A stretch of 64,000 bases of DNA. Origin: Algoriphagus lacus (GTDB taxonomy: Bacteria > Bacteroidota > Bacteroidia > Cytophagales > Cyclobacteriaceae). The stretch is taken from NCBI RefSeq assembly GCF_003583985.1, contig NZ_QXML01000007.1:124001-188000 (forward strand). The letters are read 5' to 3'. Position numbers and translations under genes: made by a program. Positions 34,309-42,033 of this stretch are shown piece by piece. The notes under the pieces are model-generated. The model was not told where the DNA came from and did no database searches. It worked only from the letters and a program-made list of their open reading frames with translations. The first letter of the stretch is position 1. Every line of letters begins with the position of its first letter.

Positions 34309-34872
34309 TTATACCGTTAACTCGTTTTCAGATTGGATTTCCACGCCCCTTTTGAAGACCATGCTGATAGCGATCAACAGGGCTGCCATCAGCAAGAACT
34401 CAAAGCCTCCTCCGACCATATCCTGAACTTTATCAAGTTCAAAGCCTCTTTTTACCAGCCATTTGAAAACCCCTGAGGCTAAAATGATCGCCACACCGAT
34501 CTGAAAAGCCACGTAGCTGATGGAGGAGATGAGTTTGGAAACTTCTTTGCTGAATGGATGAACCAGGTTGATCTTGAGAAAAATGCGGATCATCAGGTAA
34601 AACAGGTAAGCCTTTTGACCCAGAATAAACAGGACCATGGAGATCACTCCTCCATAGTACCAGAGATTTTGCTCGCGCAAAGCCGAAAGGTCGAGTCCTT
34701 CATAGAGGTTGTGAGCGACAATTGGATTAAAAAGACTATAGATAAAAGTGAAAAGCAATGCGCCTGCCTGGATGCAGAGTCCGATAAAAATGGACCAGAT
34801 GACGACAGTGATCAGCATCAAAGCAGGCTGGTTGACCCACTTTTCTTTCCATTGAGATTTTAGATTGTTCAT
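34309..34872 (-). CDS. DUF2975 membrane protein (first copy)
   Basis: A 187-residue protein from the ATG at 34872 (MNNLKSQWKEKW); a TTG at 34896 is less likely. It has four membrane helices, the conserved VHPFSKEVSKLISSISYVAFQIGV and the C-terminal FKRGVEIQSENELTV, matching the downstream paralogue. It is the first gene of the DUF2975-DUF2975-XRE operon, with an AT-rich palindrome 36-58 nt upstream of its start. Confidence 0.85.
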   Translation of the reverse strand: MNNLKSQWKEKWVNQPALMLITVVIWSIFIGLCIQAGALLFTFIYSLFNPIVAHNLYEGLDLSALREQNLWYYGGVISMVLFILGQKAYLFYLMIRIFLKINLVHPFSKEVSKLISSISYVAFQIGVAIILASGVFKWLVKRGFELDKVQDMVGGGFEFLLMAALLIAISMVFKRGVEIQSENELTV

Positions 34873-34907
34873 AGGAGGATGGATTTGATTTCCCAAACCT
34901 CGGTAAA

Positions 34908-34930
34908 TATTTATTGAAAAACAATAAATA
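34908..34930. promoter_or_regulatory. Perfect palindrome upstream of the DUF2975/XRE operon (candidate operator)
   Basis: TATTTATTG, AAAAA, CAATAAATA: 9-bp perfect arms with a 5-nt spacer, 36 nt upstream of the first ATG of the operon. Size and position suit a homodimeric XRE repressor binding over its own promoter. Assignment to the operon's own regulator is an inference. Confidence 0.55.
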
Positions 34931-35040
34931 ATTGTTGAAAAAAATTCAAATTAATTTTTGAAGGTCATAAAGCAGAAGAAAATGGTTCTTTCTGCTTTTG
35001 TCAATATCCCCTTTTTGAATGCTTGCCTGCATACTGGGAT

Positions 35041-35604
35041 TTAATCAATATGCTTCAGGAATTTGGCTGGAATTCCTCCCACAACAGTATTGTCGGGTAC
35101 ATCTTTGGAAACTACCGCTCCGGCGGCTACTACGGAATTTTCGCCTATGGTTACGCCGGGCAGAATTGTTGCACCCGCACCGATCCAGGCATTTTGCTTT
35201 ATTACGATGGGTTTGGTGATCAAGCCTTTCCGTGTGGCTGGATCCAGGGGATGATTTTCGGTTACCAGTTTGACCTGGGGACCGATGAGCACATTATCCT
35301 CGATGGTGATTCCGCCTAAATCCAGGAAGGAACAGCCGTGATTGATGAAAACGTTTTTCCCGATCGTTGTAAACCTCCCAAAATTGGTAGTGAATGGAGG
35401 GAAAACTGTGGTGCTTTCATGTACTTCCTGATCCAGAATCTGACTGAGAATTTGCCTTGCTTCACCGATATCTCCGCTGGCATTAAGTTTTCCGATCAGT
35501 CGCAGGGTTTCTCCCACGATTGGAAATACGACGGAGAAAGCAGGGTCATTTGGAGGGATGACTTCTCCGGAATTGAATCGGGCGTAGGCTTCAGCTAGGG
35601 TCAT
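35041..35604 (-). CDS. Hexapeptide-repeat (LbH) acetyltransferase, maltose/galactoside O-acetyltransferase type
   Basis: A 187-residue protein from the ATG at 35604 (MTLAEAYARFNSG); the upstream TTG at 35661 is less likely. The left-handed beta-helix has NFGRFTTIGKNVFINHGCSFLDLGGITIED and GPQVKLVTENHPLDP with catalytic His in ENHP, then IKQNAWIGAGATILPGVTIGENSVVAAGAVV and the NodL/LacA-type end VVGGIPAKFLK. It transfers acetyl from acetyl-CoA to a sugar hydroxyl; the acceptor is unknown. It is cytoplasmic and probably monocistronic. Confidence 0.88.
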   Translation of the reverse strand: MTLAEAYARFNSGEVIPPNDPAFSVVFPIVGETLRLIGKLNASGDIGEARQILSQILDQEVHESTTVFPPFTTNFGRFTTIGKNVFINHGCSFLDLGGITIEDNVLIGPQVKLVTENHPLDPATRKGLITKPIVIKQNAWIGAGATILPGVTIGENSVVAAGAVVSKDVPDNTVVGGIPAKFLKHID

Positions 35605-35755
35605 TAAGGCAATTGAGTTTAAATGGGAACCAGTTTTTTCTGCAAGAGAATCAGGGTTCAAAATTCGACAGTATCCCGGTTTGCTTCTTAACTCAAATCA
35701 AATCAAGACTTAAGAAAATCAAACACCTTTTTCTTGGATCGATACTGGATTCCTA

Positions 35756-37177
35756 TCAGTTTGGGGTAATTCTCAGCAAGGCATCCGGAGCGTTGGTGAG
35801 TACATAAAGTGCCCCATCCGGGCCGATTTTGACATCACGCACCCGTCCCATTCCTTTCAGAATTACTTCTTGGCCAAGCACCTTGTCCCCGTCGATCACC
35901 AATCTCCGGATTTCCTGATCCTTGAGGGCGGTGATCAGGAGCTGATTTTTCCATTTTGGGAAAAGAGCACCGGTAATGAATTCTGCCGCACAGATGGCAA
36001 TAGACGGATCGTAATAGGTGAGGGGTTGCTCCATACCTTCTTTGGCTGTCAGACTCGTGACGGGACTGTCATTGTAATTCACGCCGTAGGTAATCACCGG
36101 CCAGCCGTAATTCCCTCCTTTTTTTAGCCGATTCACCTCGTCCCCACCTTTTGGTCCGTGATCAGTGAAGTAGATTTCTCCGGTCACCGGATGCTGTGCA
36201 AGCCCCTGGACATTCCGGGTACCCACTGCATAGATTGCCTGCAGAGTGCCTTTTTGACCATAATAAGGGTTGTCTTTGGGGATGCTTCCGTCAGGATAGA
36301 TCCGGAATATTTTTCCCTCTGCCCGGGAGGGCAACTGAGGATTAATCCCCTCGGCTATGCTTTGCTGCATGTCACCGGTGGTGAAATACAGGTAACCTTC
36401 TTTGTCAAACAAAAGGCGGCTTCCCCAACGCGTTCCTCCCACGACCAGAACGGAATCCGGAGCTTCAAAAAGTGTTTCCTGATCCACCCACTGGTATTCT
36501 TTTATTTTGCCTCTAACCACTTTGGTCATGGCTGGAGATGTTTTGTCCGCTGTGTTTTTGGGATTGTGTGAAAAGGAAAAGTAGATCCAGCCGTTTTCGG
36601 AATACTTGGGATCCAAAGCCAAATCCATCATTCCTCCGACCAAGTCAGTTCCGTAAATGAAAGGAAGTCCGGTTACCCGTTTGGGATCGAGTTTTCCATC
36701 TACTACCCAATACAGCTCTCCTTTGTTGCCGGAAATCAAGGCCCGGTGAGCATCGACAAATTCGATCCCCCAGGGGAAAACCAACCCCTCGGTCACAAGT
36801 TTCTCCACTTTGAGAGTGTAATCCTCGGTACTGAACGTCAGAGTTTCTGCGGATTTTTTTTGGGAGGGTTGGCTTTTTCTAACCCCTAAAATGTACTCGG
36901 TCAGCTCCCCGATTTCATGGGCCGGCAAGGTATTGCTCCATTTGATCATGGTTGTATTAGGAATTCCATTGCTGATGCTTTTGCTGATATCAGCAGTTTC
37001 ATTCCCATACTTTAGGTTTTCTGCCAAAAGAGAAGTGCCTGCCGGCGTTCCTTTTAGGTCAGCTCCATGGCAACCCATGCAATACATTTTGTAAACCTTT
37101 TCTCCATTTTGAGCAACAGCAATAAAGGAGAAAAGGATTAATCCAGTTAAAATGGCTAAGGAATGAAAGGCTTTCAT
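35756..37177 (-). CDS. Cytochrome c / PQQ-dependent sugar dehydrogenase fusion
   Basis: A 473-residue protein with a signal peptide (LAILTGLILFSFIAVAQ). A small c-type cytochrome domain (about 23-100) has heme site CMGCH at 33-37 and an axial-Met candidate in TTMIKW. A six-bladed quinoprotein sugar dehydrogenase (GSDH) propeller (about 120-470) follows, with GLVFPWGIEF, GGTRWGSRLLFD, GTRNVQGLAQHPVTGEIYFTDHGPKGGDEVN and VRDVKIGPDGALYVLTN. It oxidises an aldose or related sugar in the periplasm, handing electrons to its own heme. It is the last gene of a leftward group with two other oxidation-linked genes. Confidence 0.9.
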   Translation of the reverse strand: MKAFHSLAILTGLILFSFIAVAQNGEKVYKMYCMGCHGADLKGTPAGTSLLAENLKYGNETADISKSISNGIPNTTMIKWSNTLPAHEIGELTEYILGVRKSQPSQKKSAETLTFSTEDYTLKVEKLVTEGLVFPWGIEFVDAHRALISGNKGELYWVVDGKLDPKRVTGLPFIYGTDLVGGMMDLALDPKYSENGWIYFSFSHNPKNTADKTSPAMTKVVRGKIKEYQWVDQETLFEAPDSVLVVGGTRWGSRLLFDKEGYLYFTTGDMQQSIAEGINPQLPSRAEGKIFRIYPDGSIPKDNPYYGQKGTLQAIYAVGTRNVQGLAQHPVTGEIYFTDHGPKGGDEVNRLKKGGNYGWPVITYGVNYNDSPVTSLTAKEGMEQPLTYYDPSIAICAAEFITGALFPKWKNQLLITALKDQEIRRLVIDGDKVLGQEVILKGMGRVRDVKIGPDGALYVLTNAPDALLRITPN

Positions 37178-37273
37178 CGTAAGTTTCCTGAATGGTTTTA
37201 CCTGATGAAGATACGGAATTCTTCTAGTGGGTTAAGTTTATTCAGTCATTCGGCTCCAAGCATCCGACAGTTT

Positions 37274-38383
37274 TCACTTCTGAAAAAACACCGCCAAGCC
37301 ATCTTTTCCGGCCACAGCGATGTCAATTTTTCCGTCTGCATTGAGATCTCCGGTAGAGAAGTAAAGCCCGGTTCCTTTGCCCTCCCCAAAAGGTCCAAAG
37401 CTGATCACATTTTTGACAAAAGTCTTCCCATCCCATTTGAAATAGTAAAGTCCAAAGTCATCGAGTTCTCCCGGATCTTTTCCGTTGTGTGCCCGATAGC
37501 GCTTTCCTGTAATCAATTCGTTTTTGCCGTCACCGTCCAGGTCTACCCATTCCAAAACATGGTATTGGGCGTGGTAGGGATCGATGTCATGTTTGACAAA
37601 GGAGATTTCCCCGTCCTTTTTCACCTGTTCCATCCAGAGCAAGCCGTAATTATGGCCATTACCCAAGATCAGGTCGTTCATTCCGTCCCCGTTGAGATCG
37701 GTCACAATGATCGGTACACTAGTATCGCCAAGATTGAATGTCGGGTGGAAAGTCCATTCCCCGTTGCGCAAGTCAGCCGGAGCCTCATACCAGCCAAATG
37801 AACTCACAAAATCTCCCCATCCGTCGCCGTTGATGTCTCCATAGCCCAGTCCATGTCCTTGGGTTTCGAAGACTTCGTATTTCTCAAACTGATTTGGAGC
37901 GACCCATTTGTAGAAGGCCAGAGGTTTTCTGGGGGTGTTGGGAACGATCTCCAATGTACCGTCGCCATCGATGTCCCAGGCCCGGGTTGTTTCGATATTT
38001 CCCGTTTCGGCGATTACATGGGAAGTCCATTCCTTTCCGTTTCCGGGATTTTCTTTCCAGGTGAGTTTGCCTTCAAACCATCCTCCGGTAATAAAGTCCA
38101 TGTTTCCGTCTCCGTTGACATCCATGGGAATGGTGGAAAAATCCTCATAGTACTCTCCGTACCTCTTGACCTGTCCGATCATAAACCGGTCGAGGAACTT
38201 GGGTCCCTTGTACCAAAAGCTACCCGAGACCAAATCCGGAACTCCGTCTTTGTCCACATCAATAATCCCAACTGACTCATAGCTTTCGTAAGCGATCATT
38301 TGCTTTTCGAAGCTGAGATTTTTGGATTGGGAAAAGGAAAGGATTGGTAACGAGAGGGCAAGTAAAGTAAGGGTGGTTCTCAT
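37274..38383 (-). CDS. Exported FG-GAP/VCBS-repeat protein
   Basis: A 369-residue protein with a signal peptide (TTLTLLALSLPILSFSQ) and about seven repeated calcium-binding-like loops: DVDKDGVPDLV, DVNGDGNMDFI, DIDGDGTLEIV, DINGDGWGDFV, DLNGDGMNDLI, DLDGDGKNELI and DLNADGKIDIA. They fold as an integrin-alpha-like propeller. It is probably a periplasmic or surface binding protein. It lies between the sugar dehydrogenase and the SGNH-PVC-cytochrome gene on the same strand and could be a binding partner. No catalytic motif is seen. Confidence 0.85.
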   Translation of the reverse strand: MRTTLTLLALSLPILSFSQSKNLSFEKQMIAYESYESVGIIDVDKDGVPDLVSGSFWYKGPKFLDRFMIGQVKRYGEYYEDFSTIPMDVNGDGNMDFITGGWFEGKLTWKENPGNGKEWTSHVIAETGNIETTRAWDIDGDGTLEIVPNTPRKPLAFYKWVAPNQFEKYEVFETQGHGLGYGDINGDGWGDFVSSFGWYEAPADLRNGEWTFHPTFNLGDTSVPIIVTDLNGDGMNDLILGNGHNYGLLWMEQVKKDGEISFVKHDIDPYHAQYHVLEWVDLDGDGKNELITGKRYRAHNGKDPGELDDFGLYYFKWDGKTFVKNVISFGPFGEGKGTGLYFSTGDLNADGKIDIAVAGKDGLAVFFQK

Positions 38384-38460
38384 TGACGATTTTTGATTTA
38401 CGTATTACGAGGGCATTGGGGCCTCAAACCTGATTTTTGTAAGAAATTCATTAAAACTAG

Positions 38461-38497
38461 TATTGGTGGCAAGATCTAAAAAACCATGCCACCAATA
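38461..38497 (-). terminator. Stem-loop after the SGNH-PVC-cytochrome gene (weak terminator)
   Basis: TATTGGTGGCA and TGCCACCAATA form a perfect 11-bp stem with a 15-nt loop. The following minus-strand sequence is only moderately U-rich (CTAGTTTTAATG), so termination may be partial. Confidence 0.45.
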
Positions 38498-38570
38498 ACT
38501 TAATAACCAATTTCTCAATAATGAATAACGAATTTCGAACTCCGAATATCGTACCCAATCCGAAATCCTA
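38498..38570. repeat. AATAAC/TTCGAA-type degenerate intergenic repeats
   Basis: The stretch contains AACTTAATAACC, CTCAATAATGAATAACG, AATTTCGAACTCCGAATATCG and CCAATCCGAAATCC. The same word types recur at 51707-51780 and 53057-53095. It runs into the stop codon of the gene ending at 38568. Confidence 0.4.
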
Positions 38571-41500
38571 TTTCTCCATCGGATGCATCTTGAGCAACTC
38601 ACTTGGACTCCAGAATCCTTCTTTGCCCTTTACTTCTTCCCGTACTGTTTTGACCAAATCCGGAGAAATTGGAGAGGCTTTATTGCCGAAGGAATTTCTC
38701 ACATAAGTCAACACTGCTGCGATTTCGGTGTCGTTGAGCATGCCTTCGTAAGGTGTCATAGGAACTTGTCCCGGATATTCCCTTCCAGCTACTTCAATTG
38801 GCCCCATGATACCTTTGAGGACGATTTTGATCAATCGTTCCGGACTACCGGTCACCCATGGCGTGCCTCGAAGTGGAGGGAATTGGGACGCGGTCAAGCC
38901 ACCGCCGTCCGGCTGATGGCAGGTGCTACAGAAGCCTTCGCGGGCGTAGATTTCTTTTCCGAGGACAAAGAGTTCACGATCCGAGCCGGTCAGGGAAGAT
39001 TTGACGTCCTCTTCTTTTTTCTCCCGAACAGAAAGTCCATTTAGGTGAGCTACCGCGGTTTCCAGTGTTCCCGGAATCCAGGTTTTGTCCTGAGGTTGTT
39101 TTTCAGCTTCAGCCAAAATCGGTAAGCCGATTTCCCTTGGAAGCCAGGAAGCGGCCGCGATGGCCTCCAGTCTCACCCGGCCATGAGGATCTTTGGCAGA
39201 GGCCATCAGGAGTTCTGCCTGATCTTTGACCTGATGCCCGGTATATCTGACCACTCGGGTGGCTGCGGCCCTTACCCGGTAATCCTTGGATTTGAGCAAT
39301 TGCTTCAACAGGTCTTGATCCACTTGATTGATTCCCCAAGTCACCCAAAGTCCTTCGAGCAGGTGGTGCTCATAATTCGGATCGGTTTTGTCTAGAGACT
39401 TGGTCCAGTTTTGAATAGCTGTGAAAACTTCTCCTTTATCCCTGCCTCTGAGTTCGCGACGGGTTCGGTAGCGTGTACGATACTCAGGGAGTTTCAGATT
39501 TTCCAACAATTCAGGAATGCTGGCGCCGGCAACTTTTGCAGGGGTAACCAACGGCCGTGAAGGATAGGTCACCCGGTAGATTCTGCCGTGGACGTGGTCT
39601 CGAAGCGGGTCACGGGCATTGTGCTGCATGTGACCGATGAGGATATTGTGCCAGTCAACAATGTAAAGTGAGCCATCCGGAGCAATTTCCATATCGACAG
39701 GACGGAAATTTCGGTCACTGGATACGACTAGGTCCTGTCTCCATTTGGTGGTGAATCCAACAGTGTCCTCAAACATCTGGTGCTGCTTGGTTCCCAGGAA
39801 TCCAATGGTATTGTTGATAATCAGGTCGCCCTGTACCTCGTCCGGAAAGTGGCGGCTGGAAATGAATTCCAAACCGGAGGTAGGACGAACCATGTGTGCT
39901 TTTTCAATCAGGTTTGGACCTTTAAAGTTTGAGTTGCCATAGCGTGGCAATACGGATCCTGGAAGCATCCAGTTGACATTTGGTCCGGAGGTTTCGGCGT
40001 AGAAGTTTTGTCCCCAGGCATCAAAGGCAATGCCCCAAGGATTTGGGATGTTCACCTGATTGACACGTTCCAGCTTATGGCGTTTGGGTTCGTATCGGTA
40101 AAAGCCTCCATTGGTAGCACGAACCGGACCGTAGGACGTTTCCACATTGGTATGGAGGAAAACGCCTTCAGCCATGTAAATGGCGCCGGATTCATCGGTG
40201 GTGAAAGCCGATATGGCATGGTGGGTGTCGTGATCGTCAAATCCGCTTAAGAGGACTTCTTTACGGTCTGCTTTATCGTCCCCATTTTCATCTACGAGAA
40301 GGATGAGATTATTCCCCTGAGAAACATATACTCCCTCCGGAGCAATTTCAAAACCTACCGGTATGTGCAGATTGTCTGCAAAAGTGGTCTGTTTATCAGC
40401 CTTGCCGTCATTGTTGGTGTCCTCTAGAATGATCAATTTGTCCTGAGGTCTTTTATCACCCGGTCTGTAGTGAGGATAGCTGGGCATGGTAGCTACCCAC
40501 AGTCTTCCTTTATTGTCAAAGGAAAGTTGGACCGGATTGGCAAGGTCAACAAACTCACTTTCAGAGGCAAAAAGCTCGATTTTGTAGCCTTCAGGCACTT
40601 TTAGTGATTTCAGCGCATCTTCACCGTATTTATACTCCAAGCTTCCGTTTGCCTCCGGGTTGTAGTTGGTTTCCACTTCAGGTAGGGGGCGGGTTTTAGC
40701 ATCGGCAGCAGCGAGGTCTTTTACTTTCCCAGTGGTAGCTTCCCAAATTGCCGTATCCCGGATGGCCGTCATCTGACGGATTTTTTCCAGTTCAAAAGGA
40801 TAGTTGTCAGGACCAAAGGGGTCGTATCTACGACCAAAGACGTGTACTCCGTTTGGAATTTTGTAATCGTTGGTCCACATCCAGTTTTTCTCCATGACAG
40901 CGGCGTGAATCAGATCACGGTTGGCTTCCGCTTTTCGGTCTTCTTTTCCAAAAAGCTTATCTGCCAGTAAGACTGCCAGTTTTTCATAGCCTTTTTCATT
41001 CAACTGGGATCCATCGATAGTTAGCGGTTCTTCCGATTCGGCATACCATTCCTGACTTGGGGTAAATGCATCGACAAAAACCAGTTCATGTTTCGCTGCC
41101 ACTTCCTTCATGGCATCGGTGTAAAGCTTCAGATTTTCGTTTTCCTTTTTTCCGTCCGGAACGTCAATGGTGCCAGAAAGATCCTCGAATGCAATCGGAG
41201 AAACCAAAGCCAGTTGAGGGGCTGATTTTCCATTGTATTTCTGGGTTTTTGAATGTTGAATCCATGCATCGAGTTCGGCCTTGTAGTTTTCCAAGCCTTC
41301 TTTTCCCTGGAAGGATTCATTGAAACCAAAGAATCCGATTACGATATCTGCCTGAAGTCGGGTGAGCCACTGATCTGGTTTTTCCAAGAAACCTTCGCTT
41401 CCTGAAGGGGAGGCGTATTCTGTTTGAAACTCCTCAGCACCGGGAAAGGCCCAAGGGTCCTTGGTGCCAGATCGAGGTCTAAAACCCGGAGTGTCTCCGG

Positions 41501-41723
41501 GATCACAAAGATTCCTTATAAAAAGCGTGCTGTCCGGATATCGGAGGTGCATTTCGGTTTCAAAAAGCCCATATTCCTGCATCCGGGATCCTAGGTTGTT
41601 TCCGACCAGAGTGATGCGGGAGTTTTTTCGAATCTCTAGAGTCTTGTCAGGTTTGCAGCTGAAAAAAACAGGCATAGCCAGAATAAGCAGTCTGAGAGAA
41701 AAAGAAGAAAGTATTCTTTTCAT
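38568..41723 (-). CDS. SGNH hydrolase - PVC dehydrogenase propeller - HEAT - cytochrome c fusion lipoprotein
   Basis: A 1,051-residue protein with a lipoprotein signal (LRLLILAMPVFFSC). Residues about 33-265 are an SGNH/GDSL-like domain (ITLVGNNLGSRM, ADIVIGFFGFNESF, and DGSQLNEKGYEKL in place of the usual DxxH block). Residues about 350-720 are the PVC-type dehydrogenase propeller (LKVPEGYKIELFASE, ANPVQLSFDNKGRLWVATMPSYP, DWHNILIGHMQHNARDPLRDHVHGRIYR). HEAT-like repeats (about 730-900) follow, then a cytochrome c domain with CSTCH at 932-936. It is likely an outer-membrane-anchored oxidoreductase passing electrons to its heme. The SGNH part lacks a clear GDS motif and its usual final His, so it may be non-catalytic. 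Confidence 0.87.
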   Translation of the reverse strand: MKRILSSFSLRLLILAMPVFFSCKPDKTLEIRKNSRITLVGNNLGSRMQEYGLFETEMHLRYPDSTLFIRNLCDPGDTPGFRPRSGTKDPWAFPGAEEFQTEYASPSGSEGFLEKPDQWLTRLQADIVIGFFGFNESFQGKEGLENYKAELDAWIQHSKTQKYNGKSAPQLALVSPIAFEDLSGTIDVPDGKKENENLKLYTDAMKEVAAKHELVFVDAFTPSQEWYAESEEPLTIDGSQLNEKGYEKLAVLLADKLFGKEDRKAEANRDLIHAAVMEKNWMWTNDYKIPNGVHVFGRRYDPFGPDNYPFELEKIRQMTAIRDTAIWEATTGKVKDLAAADAKTRPLPEVETNYNPEANGSLEYKYGEDALKSLKVPEGYKIELFASESEFVDLANPVQLSFDNKGRLWVATMPSYPHYRPGDKRPQDKLIILEDTNNDGKADKQTTFADNLHIPVGFEIAPEGVYVSQGNNLILLVDENGDDKADRKEVLLSGFDDHDTHHAISAFTTDESGAIYMAEGVFLHTNVETSYGPVRATNGGFYRYEPKRHKLERVNQVNIPNPWGIAFDAWGQNFYAETSGPNVNWMLPGSVLPRYGNSNFKGPNLIEKAHMVRPTSGLEFISSRHFPDEVQGDLIINNTIGFLGTKQHQMFEDTVGFTTKWRQDLVVSSDRNFRPVDMEIAPDGSLYIVDWHNILIGHMQHNARDPLRDHVHGRIYRVTYPSRPLVTPAKVAGASIPELLENLKLPEYRTRYRTRRELRGRDKGEVFTAIQNWTKSLDKTDPNYEHHLLEGLWVTWGINQVDQDLLKQLLKSKDYRVRAAATRVVRYTGHQVKDQAELLMASAKDPHGRVRLEAIAAASWLPREIGLPILAEAEKQPQDKTWIPGTLETAVAHLNGLSVREKKEEDVKSSLTGSDRELFVLGKEIYAREGFCSTCHQPDGGGLTASQFPPLRGTPWVTGSPERLIKIVLKGIMGPIEVAGREYPGQVPMTPYEGMLNDTEIAAVLTYVRNSFGNKASPISPDLVKTVREEVKGKEGFWSPSELLKMHPMEK

Positions 41724-42033
41724 AAGGTCTGGGGTATTTATTCTTTAATCTATAAATAAATGGAAGTTAATCGGATTTGGATGGGTGGATAAATCCTTTT
41801 TTACCAAGGTTCCAAGTTTGATTTCAATGGTGAATTAGAAATAAATAAATTTTAGTGCAACCTGATCCATCCTGTATTGTGGGTTTACTTCTTTTTTAAA
41901 TTATATGTATCCTGTAGTGTCCTGCTATTTTTTCCTGATTTTCTGAGTTTTATGCAGGATTCGACAGGATAGAGTCTGGAAATCGATTGATGTAATTGAG
42001 TGGAAATTATTCAAATACTTTAAACCCGTCTAT
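41724..42033. other. 310-bp divergent regulatory region between cytochrome fusion and SusC
   Basis: It must drive both divergent groups. It holds the ATCCTGTA half-sites listed separately, AT-rich stretches, and a possible weak SusC promoter (TTG 41996-41998, 17-nt gap, TACTTTAA 42016-42023). That box lies so close to the ATG at 42034 that the leader would be very short. No gene is seen. Confidence 0.5.
41869..41970. promoter_or_regulatory. Three ATCCTGTA-type half-sites, one pair inverted (candidate operators)
   Basis: ATCCTGTATTGT at 41869 recurs as ATCCTGTAGTGTCCTGC at 41909-41925, exactly 40 nt further on. An inverted counterpart GCAGGATTCGACAGGAT lies at 41954-41970 (14 of 17 positions match as reverse complement). 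The array is 64 nt or more upstream of the SusC ATG, suitable for a dimeric regulator able to loop DNA. The cognate regulator is not in the window. Confidence 0.5.
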
